A stretch of DNA of 64,000 bases. It comes from Arcuatula senhousia (taxonomy: Eukaryota; Mollusca; Bivalvia; Mytilida; Mytilidae). Positions within the stretch are counted from its first letter, which is position 1; every line of letters begins with the position of its first letter. Below the pieces are notes generated by a model. The model saw only the letters and a program-made list of their open reading frames with translations, was not told the origin of the DNA and did no database searches. Shown here in pieces: positions 56,420 through 64,000 of the stretch. The position numbers were made by a program, and so were the translations under genes. The stretch lies in contig OZ020306.1 in NCBI GenBank assembly GCA_963971305.1, positions 40,817,512 to 40,881,511 on the forward strand, read 5' to 3'.

Positions 56420-59120
56420 TGTTTTAAAATGCGAAAATTCATACGATTTTTGATGTCAAATTTATTATATTTTGAAATAAATCATTTAAAATCTTGTCAG
56501 AAAGTTATTTTGAAAACAATTTTTTATGATTGTTTTAAAACCATCATATAATATTAAGCTCAAACATCAGATTTTTAATTTCTTATACATTTGTAGCTTT
56601 CATAAGAAATGTTTGGTCTTAACATTTCTATAACGGAAATAAATTTTTTTCATAATCTCTTAAAAATGGTTAAATAACCTTATTTTGCAAGTGAAAGATA
56701 TGAAGTTATTCAAGTTTTCAAAAAATTATAGCATTTATGTGTCAAATCTGATGAAAATAGTTGTTTCGCAAACAATTTCATGTCAACTTTATTCAACCGT
56801 CATATAATGTTATGCTCAAATATAAGATTTTACTAAAGTTTTATATAAGAAATTTGCAAATGTGATCTATATTCCTTTGCGAACAAATTTTCTTTTTTAT
56901 CTCTTAACTATATGAACCTTATTTTTTAAGTCAGCAATATGTAGTTATGCAACTTTTCAACTTATCTTAGCATTAATGTGTCAAACCTGATGAAAAAAGT
57001 TGTTTCGCAAACATTTTCTTGGCAATTTTGTTAAACCATCATATAATTTTATGCTCAAATATAAGATTAAACTAAAGTTTCATATATTTTAAATAAGAAA
57101 TTTGCAAATGTGATCTATATTCCTTTGCGAACAAATTTTCTTCATAATCTCTTAACCTAATGAACCTTATTTTTTAAGGCGCCAATATGTACTTATGCAA
57201 ATTTTCAACTGAACATGCCATTAATGTGTCAAATCTGATGAAAAAAGTTGTTTCGCAAACATTTTCTTGTCAATTTTATTTAACCGTCATATAATTTTAA
57301 GCTAAAATATAAGATTTTACTAAAGTTTCATATATTTTACATCAGAAATTTGCAAATGTGATCTATATTCCTTTGCGAACAAATTTTCTTTATTATCTCT
57401 TAACTATATGAACCTTATTTTTTAAGGCCCTAATATGTACTTATGCAAATTTTCAACTTATCTTAGCTTTAATGTGTCAAACCTGATGAAAAAAGTTGTT
57501 TTGCAAACATTTTCTTGGCAATTTTATTAAACCATCATATAATTTTATGCTCAAATATAAGATTTTACTAAAGTTTCATATATTTTACATCAGAAATTTG
57601 CAAATGTGATCTATATTCCTTTGCGAACAAGCTTTCTTTATTATCTCTTAACTATATGAACCTTATTTTTTAAGTCAGCAATATGTAGTTATGCAACTTT
57701 TCAACTTATCTTAGCATTCTTGTTTCTAACCTGATGAAAAAAGTTGTTTTGCAAACATTTTCTTGGCAATTTTATTAAACCATCATATAATTTTATGCTC
57801 AAATATAAGATTTTACTAAAGTTTCATATATTTTAAATAAGATATTTGCAAATGTGATCTATATTAGTTTGCGAACAAATTTTCTTCATAATCTCTTAAC
57901 TTTATGAACCTTATTTTTTAAGGCGCCAATATGTACTTATGCAAATTTTCAACTGAACATGCCATTAAAGTGTCAAATCTGATGAAAAAAGTTGTTTCGC
58001 AAACATTTTCTTGTCAATTTTATTTTACCATCATATAATTTTAAGCTAAAATATAAGATTTAACTAAAGTTTCATATATTTTACCTAAGAAATTTGCAAA
58101 TGTGATCTATATTACTTTGCAAACAAATTTTCTTCATAATCTCTTTACTATATGAACCTTATTTTTTAAGTCAGCAATATGTTGTTATGCAACTTTTCAA
58201 TTTATCTTAGCATTAAAGTGTCAAACCTGATGAAAAAAGTTGTTTTGCAAACATTTTCTTGTCAATTTTATTTAACCGTTATATAAGTTTAAGCTAAAAT
58301 ATAAGATTTAACTAAAGTTTCATATATTTTAAATAAGAAATTTGCAAATGTGATCTATATTCCTTTGCGAACTAATTTTCTTTATTATCTCTTAACTATA
58401 TGAACCTTATTTTTTAAGTTAGCAATATGTAGTTATGCAACTTTTCAACTTATCTTAGCATTAATGTGTCAAACCTGATGAAAAAAGTTGTTTCGCAAAC
58501 ATTTTCTTGGCAATTTTATTAAACCACCATATAATTTTATGCTCAAATATAAGATTTTACTAAAGTTTCATATATTTTAAATAAGAAATTTGCAAATGTG
58601 ATCTATATTCCTTTGCGAACAAATTTTCTTCATAATCTCTTAACTTTATGAACCTTATTTTTTAAGGAGCCAATATGTACTTATTCAAATTTTCAACTGA
58701 ACATGCCATTAATGTGTCAAATCTGATGAAAAAAGTTGTTTCGCAAACATTTTCTTGTCAATTTTATTTAACCGTCATATAATTTTAAGCTAAAATATAA
58801 GATTTAACTAAAGTTTCATATATTTTACATCAGAAATTTGCAAATGTGATCTATATTCCTTTGCGAACAAATTTTCTTTATAATCTCTTAACCTAATGAA
58901 TCTTATTTTTTAAGTCAGCAATATCTATTTATGCAACTTTTCAACTTAACATACCATTTATGTGTCAAACCTGATGAAAAAATTTGTTTCGCAAACATTT
59001 TCTTGTCAATTTTATTAAACCGTCATATAATTTTATGCTCAAATATAAGATTTTACTAAAGTTTCATATATTTTACATAAGAAATTTGCAAATGTGATCT
59101 ATATTCCTATGCGAACAAAT
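56420..59120. repeat. 248-bp AT-rich satellite, about 11 units
   Basis: The block 'aatttgcaaatgtgatctat' recurs at 56861, 57109, 57357, 57605, 57853, 58101, 58349, 58597, 58846 and 59093, an almost constant 248 bp. The first unit (56420-56700) is diverged. Two unit types can be told apart ('agtcagcaatatgtagttat' and 'aggcgccaatatgtacttat') and partly alternate. Non-coding. Confidence 0.95.
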
Positions 59121-59635
59121 TTAACACAGTGAATTAAAAGAAAATTAAAATAAAATTTACTAGATTATTGATATCTCCTGAATATTTTGTTGTTGAATAT
59201 ATGTTACAAATTGTTGAAATAATCATTCTAAGTAGAACCCTTGAACATTTCAAAGATTTTTTCAGTACAGTTTCTTTTTTTTGTATTTAAAAATCAGAAC
59301 AAATAAAATAAAATTATATTATTATTATTTTTATGGAAGAAAAGAACACGAACTTTGCCTATTTAGTTTAAAGGAAGTACTATGTAAACAATTATTAAAT
59401 TCATTAGATTAATAATATTAACATATTTAAATAGAAAATGTACGTCTTGTTTAACACTATAGCATAATTTATTTACAACAAATTAAATCAACGCCGTCAC
59501 TGGTTTGTGTCGCGTTATACATGTTATAAACGTATAGGTAAAAACGATAATTTCGTTTCACAGAAGAGTTTTCTAATTATAACGATCGATCATATCAGTC
59601 AAAATAACGGATAGATAGCCCGGTTACCTATGGTA

Positions 59636-59778
59636 TCCGTCATCCGTCCAATCTGTCCGATCCGTCATCAATCAGTCAACAACCAGTCACCAATCAGTCA
59701 CCAATCCGTCATCAATCAGTCACCAATCCGGTCCAAACGCGTCATCAATCAGTCACCGATCAGTCATCGATCCGTCAA
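59636..59778 (+). repeat. Right subterminal motif cluster
   Basis: Repeats 'gatccgtcatcaatcagtca', 'accagtcaccaatcagtcac', 'caatccgtcatcaatc', in the same direction as the left cluster although the termini are inverted. Confidence 0.75.
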
Positions 59779-59808
59779 AGTGTTGCATTGATCGGTTCAA
59801 GTACTGTA

Positions 59809-60264
59809 CCAAGAAAATCTATTTAAAGCGGTATGAAGGACATAAATATTACAATCATCTTTAAAATATGTTGTGACCTGATCGAACTACAAAAACAAAA
59901 ACAAATTGATGAACATTATATTTGTTAGCACTTATGAGAATGTAAAACTACATATATCCAGTTATAAAATTGTATATCTTGTTTAAATTCACTGTCAGAG
60001 GAGCCGTGTTTATAGTCTGCTTAGATAAGACAAGAAAAAATAAATTTAAGCAAATACGTTAAAGTACAGAAACAATATGATTAAAAAAAAACTAGTGTTC
60101 TATCATTTGCATGACTGTTCATTTTTTTACTTAGGTTTCAAACCTTTAAATTGTCATATGTGTTATCCTCCTTCATCTTTGTAATTTTACCAGGACCTAA
60201 TTAAAAGGAAGAAAAAAAAACGATTAACACTTCAAGAATTTTATTCAAAGCTTTGATCAATATT
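59809..60264. other. No recognised feature
   Basis: AT-rich non-coding sequence between the 4-kb element and the retrozyme. Confidence 0.35.
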
Positions 60265-60300
60265 AAAATGACAACAAAGTTCCAGACAATAAATTTTGCT

Positions 60301-60344
60301 ACGTCTGATGCGCGTTTCGTCTATTCAAGACTCATCAGAGGCGC
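60301..60344 (-). ncRNA. Hammerhead ribozyme motif, cleavage site altered
   Basis: Minus strand keeps CTGATGAG, TCTTGAATAGA and CGAAAC. The cleavage triplet is ATC rather than GTC, which removes the second stem III pair, and stem I has one mismatch (GCGCCT/AGACGT). Reduced activity expected. Confidence 0.75.
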
Positions 60345-60646
60345 TCTGCAAAAAAAAAATTGAAAAAGCCAAAAATATATGATGCTGAAGAGCATACAAC
60401 GATTAAACCAAAATATACCGAACTGGGTTACCAAATTATACCTATGTCTGGGGTAGGAAGAACCATAGGGTTTAGTCAATTTTGAAATTTAAACGGACAA
60501 TTTAAAGCTTTGATGTGTTCTCCAACATAAAAGTGTCGGTGCCGGAGCGGGCTAACCTCGGGGAATTAAAACTCCACCAGCAGCGCTAACCTTCACGGGT
60601 ATTCAAAATTAAAATGACAACAATGATCCAGACAATAAATTTTGCT

Positions 60647-60690
60647 ACGCCTGACGCGCGTTTCGTCCATTCAAGACTCATCAGAGGTGC
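60647..60690 (-). ncRNA. Hammerhead ribozyme motif, core intact
   Basis: Minus strand: GCACCT - CTGATGAG - TCTTGAATGGA - CGAAAC - GCGC - GTC - AGGCGT. Core complete; stem II closes with a U-G pair and stem I has one A-C mismatch. Likely still able to fold. Confidence 0.82.
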
Positions 60691-60720
60691 TCGGCCAAAA
60701 ATATTGAAAAAGTCCCCCCC

Positions 60721-61362
60721 CCCACCCCGTAAATTTAACTTAAGTACATATATATGTGTAGATGTTGTACTGTGGTTTTTACGTGACTTTGCATGCTGAA
60801 TATAATTTAGTTACGGTGTGTTCGTCTGTTTTTGTTTTATATAATACCACTTGGTACTTTTAGGGCTATAAATTTTAAATCTGGCAAAAAGTAAAATTTA
60901 AACTAAGACATTTTTTTTGTTATTTCATATATAGATATGTTTCAATATACTTTTTATCTTGAATCATGTAAAGGTTTTTATATGGCGCTTGATGAATTTA
61001 GCTTTTACCAGCATCCTATCTTCCTTGAACATTTAAAACATATCTGTCTATTTCTGACTTTTACAACATAAACTAGCGAATTACAAGCGTCTAGTTTATT
61101 CGTATTTAACGAGGTGTTTCAATACCTAAAATGCATGTTTAGCTACATAGAAAAACAACATTGCATGGAGTTGTAAAGTTTTTAACGTCACAAATTTTAC
61201 TATTGTTTTCATAAGTGTTTATGCTTGCTCCCTTTACTGAAATTGTTCGAAAAAATTATGTAGTTGTTAATGAGCACTGCTGTGTTTATGTAGGACACCT
61301 AAGCTGAAAAACAATAATTTAATTATAAATCAGGAGTTAAACTATCCCTATATTAAACTCAC
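60721..61362. other. No recognised feature; possible intron
   Basis: Poly-C run at 60714-60722 followed by AT-rich DNA. It lies downstream of the exon at 61363-61448 on the minus strand, so intronic or 3' sequence is possible. Confidence 0.35.
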
Positions 61363-61448
61363 CTTTTTTAAGGATTTGCATATTTTCATAACACTTTGGA
61401 TGTTTGAATTTTCGTCCAGTTGCATGCTCCAATTCATCATATTGATTT
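61363..61448 (-). CDS. 86-bp exon encoding two YxxL/M tyrosine motifs
   Basis: Minus strand: a T-rich stretch ending TTAAAG (acceptor, AG at 61449-61450) and donor GTGAGT (61357-61362) bound an 86-bp frame, 1 + 28 codons + 1. The product reads NQYDELEHATGRKF then KHPKCYENMQILKK. YDEL and YENM are YxxL/M sites separated by 13 residues, a spacing near that of ITAM-type tails; YENM also fits an SH2/PI3K-type docking site. It is probably part of a cytoplasmic tail of a membrane receptor. Neighbouring exons were not found. Shortness keeps confidence moderate. Confidence 0.55.
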
Positions 61449-61739
61449 CTTTAAAAAGCAAAAAATATAAAAAAAATAGTTAATTAAGTCATCACCTATA
61501 ATTTTACAATAAAACAAAATTTAAAACCAAAATAGAACGCTAAAGCTACACCGAGCGCAGCAAGATACGTTCGTAACATGTGGCATGTACAATGTATACC
61601 CTGTACATTTGCGGCACCACATGTATTGTCAAATGCTTTGGACACATTCAGCCCATCGTGGTCTCACAAAGCTTTTTGACACATGCATTGTTTGGTGGAC
61701 ATCCAAAACATATTTGATTTTTTAAAATACATTTATACC

Positions 61740-62754
61740 AACCTTCAAGAAACCCATAACGTGGTTTTGGCTCCTTTTATTCCTATTTTTTCCCAAAAAT
61801 AGTAGGAAATATTGCAAATGAATGAACGTTGATAGGGATTTTTTGTAAGGATTCCAATGAAAAATAATTTAGAAAATCGGGTCACAAATACAAAAGTCGA
61901 TTGTTTGGGTGTGGCTCCTTTCTAATCCGTCGTAACATTGTAACGATGTAAGATACTTCAAAACTGTTCTTACATTTTCCTGACAGATTTACAATGAAAA
62001 AAGTATATACATGTCAAAACAATCGTATGAAAAAAATGTTTTAATGTTTTACACCAGTTTTGTTTTAACATCAATTCTACTTTTTGGTCCCCTTTTCTTA
62101 AATTATAGGGGTCAATGTAATCCTTAATGCATAAGGAAACGTTCTCTAATGGGTAAAACATTATTTCAAAACAAGGAAACAGTTGAATAGCCCACTAGAA
62201 CTATTTGTTTTAATAATCGAAAATGATGTGATGTGGAATAAGTGCACATAACACAGCCCACAAAAAAAAACAATGAAAAACGGCCAGCAGCCTTTAACAA
62301 GGTCAGTAGGCGCTGCTCGCAGTTCTGCAATCGCCCCAAGGTCTTAATGAAATGCACATAAGTAACCATTTGTTGAGACAAAACTCAATGATTGGCGTTT
62401 TTGGCCACTTTGACCCCTGCATTTTCAAAAATGGTAGGTAACAGTTTTATTGAGGAATTCAATTGAAAAAAAAAAAGATTTAAAAAATGATCAAAATCGG
62501 ATGAAACTTAACATTCTACGTTTTGTCAATACACCCATTTTAGTCTCTTTTGGCCCTATTACTAGAACGGTACAGAATGGAAACTATAAATGCAATACAA
62601 GCCTTCATTTAGTTATTTCAAACATTATATAAAAATTTTATAGCAATTGGTTCACTACAACTAAAGTTATCGCACGGAAACCAAAGTGTCTACAGACGAC
62701 AACGACGACAATATTGCAATAACATAATACGATCACAAGAATTGGCGGTCGTAT
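61740..62754 (+). mobile_element. Pearl-like element, 'ATACGATC' family
   Basis: Long divergent units ('ttttattcctattttttccc', 'aaggattccaatgaaaa' and its later form 'gaggaattcaattgaaaa'), then 'gacgacaacgacgacaata' and a terminal hairpin ATACGATC...GGTCGTAT (62727-62754). Frames here (61970-62632) are by-products. Confidence 0.5.
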
Positions 62755-63630
62755 AAAAAAAACACGCTATGTCCATCTTCCATTTACGTTTTAATTTTCA
62801 TTTTTGAAATGTTTAATGAAAAAAAAATCATGAAAAAAATTAATTAACATGATTCAAGGAGAAGAAGGTCAAAATGCATCTTCCTGGTGGTAGAAAATAG
62901 CAATATTCCCTAATATACATCCAAACAAAGTTTACTTATGCACTTTTTGTCTATTTTTTCTTAGTCTTGTAATTTTGTTGGTCGATTTATTCATTTTTTA
63001 TTTAATGCACTTGCACACGATAAATTGATTAGACTTTGAAACAACAAAATGAAAATGAATATACATTTCGGGTCTGGAAAGTATTTCACAAGATAAGATG
63101 ACTTTCCTTGTTCGTGCACTTGTCTGATGCTTTAATTGCACATGTACAATGCATAAAACTATACGAAACAAGAACTTATGGAAAAAAATGAGATGTGAAA
63201 TAAGTTCAGGCAACACAGGTCACATAACCTTTGTCAAACATTCTTTGCTTTTTTCTACATATGTGAATTACTTTTTTACCTAGTATCTACTGTATCCTGC
63301 GTAGTGCTTCCTAGAATGTAAGAAATGCATAATTCAATTTAACATAAATGTTCACCTTTGACACAAATAAAAACAACATAAGAGGCTTAAAGCAAAGAAA
63401 CCGCACTTAAAAGATGTTCTTGTTTTTGTAACATATGTACACACGTTGCGTAATAATATAGATATTCATTGTATGTTTAGTGAGGTAAATGACGTCTATT
63501 CAAATCCTTCAGCTGCATTCAACTAAGAGACAGAATAACGTCTACGAGTTAATAAACGAAACCAACCAAAAGGCCTTGTATCCAGCAAACTTTGTAAAAG
63601 ATCTGGTGATGTTTTGGGAAAATCATAATA
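62755..63630. other. No recognised feature
   Basis: AT-rich. The minus-strand 72-aa frame at 62998-63216 has no domain. Confidence 0.35.
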
Positions 63631-64000
63631 TACACCTGGAAAAAAGTTAAGCACCCCTAGACTTTTTGTGGTTTTCCATGATTTGAAATAATTTTAAATT
63701 TCATGAGTTTGGCCAGTTTAAATGTTTCAATTTGTGATTGGAAGGATGATAGCTTTCGGTTAAAAGCACATTTTCGCCTTGAAAAGCGGGAGATAACTCT
63801 TTAGGAAATAAGACACCAAACTGGTAGAAAAAAAACAAGGATTCCACCAGTCCTTCGTGCTAAAGGTGGACATACTCGAAATTGACTCTTTGACGATACA
63901 GTACCAATCTTTTGATTACGATTTACCTTTTCAAGTGCGATTTGACAATTAATTAAAAGTTTTGAGCTTCAGGGGACCATACTTTTCTAAGACCATATTT
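63631..64000 (+). mobile_element. Possible Tc1-like terminus, cut by window edge
   Basis: TACACCTGGAAAAAAGTTAA then 'gcacccctag' resembles ends of some Tc1-like transposons and starts with TA. The other end would lie outside the window, so this cannot be confirmed. Confidence 0.25.

Larger units (their letters stand above)
55759..59806. mobile_element. ~4.05-kb TA-flanked TIR transposon carrying a satellite
   Basis: TA at 55757-55758 and 59807-59808. Ends are perfect inverses over 26 bp (CAGTACTTGAACCGATCAAT...). Inside the termini lie clusters of ATCAGTCACCAATCCGTC-type motifs that read in the same direction at both ends. The middle is a 248-bp satellite array. The only longer frame is the 98-aa one at 56042, which is not a recognisable transposase. 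Termini fit the Tc1/mariner group. Confidence 0.88.
60265..60720 (-). mobile_element. Retrozyme: monomer bounded by two hammerheads
   Basis: Two hammerhead motifs (60301-60344, 60647-60690) are 346 bp apart, each preceded by 'aaatgacaaca'-'tccagacaataaattttgct'. The unit between has no ORF. The layout, one full monomer plus repeated ribozyme ends, is that of metazoan retrozymes, small non-autonomous elements that spread through self-cleaved circular RNA and borrowed reverse transcriptase. Confidence 0.85.

Noticed and set aside
56900..59120. Hammerhead-like 'CTGATGAAAAAAGTTG' followed by GCAAAC in each 248-bp unit
   Set aside because: The required GAAA is broken by an extra C (CGCAAAC) in most units, and sequences flanking the core and the GTC do not pair as stem I.
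1..64000. CRISPR arrays, operons, bacterial promoters or ribosome-binding sites
   Set aside because: The tandem arrays are contiguous satellites without unique spacers, and splice sites, LINEs and Penelope elements mark eukaryotic DNA.

Overview
The window looks like animal nuclear DNA, most likely from a bivalve mollusc and probably a mussel (Mytilidae). It is AT-rich, has no compact gene array, and carries eukaryotic splice signals, Penelope-like and LINE reverse transcriptases, TIR transposons, hammerhead-ribozyme retrozymes, and many 'pearl/CvA-like' elements (terminal hairpin, GTCCG-type microsatellite, about 160-bp internal repeats) of the kind described in bivalves. The species assignment is inference. 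Host coding sequence is scarce. The best cases are an immunoglobulin-domain exon (29578-29871, minus), a candidate membrane/tail exon of a similar receptor (26518-26685, minus), and an 86-bp exon with two YxxL/M-type tyrosine motifs (61363-61448, minus).

Layout. 1-12 kb: a ~540-bp inverted repeat (30-565 / 3260-3790), several copies of a ~450-bp interspersed repeat, and a nest at 6.15-8.37 kb in which a ~2.2-kb TIR element with 5-bp target duplication holds a 988-bp long-TIR element, which holds an interspersed-repeat copy. A TTAA-flanked MITE lies at 9.7-10.3 kb. 12.2-16.8 kb: 26 copies of a 178-bp satellite. 17-25 kb: pearl-like elements and the most complete copy of Penelope-like family PLE-1, split by a pearl-like insertion. 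26.5-32.7 kb: immune-receptor-like exons, a ~1.33-kb MITE with GCCGATATCGGC clusters, and a retrozyme. 33.5-38.5 kb: two copies of a ~640-bp repeat, the second split by a PLE-3 element with GIY-YIG domain and 13-bp target duplication; the uninterrupted copy preserves the empty site. 39.6-45.1 kb: remnants of PLE-1 and PLE-2 in opposite orientations plus a pearl-like insertion. 45.2-51.0 kb: an L1/Tx1-like LINE on the minus strand, broken by a TA-flanked transposon whose removal restores the reading frame. 51.0-59.8 kb: a TA-flanked MITE holding a retrozyme, two pearl-like arrays, and a ~4.05-kb TA-flanked TIR element carrying a 248-bp satellite. 60-64 kb: a retrozyme bounded by two hammerhead motifs 346 bp apart, the tyrosine-motif exon, another pearl-like element and a possible Tc1-like end.

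The window mainly records transposons nested in transposons. Nearly all coding pieces are broken mobile-element genes. Two themes stand out: (i) TIR elements with TA duplications that carry same-direction clusters of short motifs just inside inverted termini and satellite-like repeats in the middle, and (ii) hammerhead-ribozyme retrozymes, one with an intact core inside a transposon. Family names come from recognised motifs and architecture only; no database search was possible.
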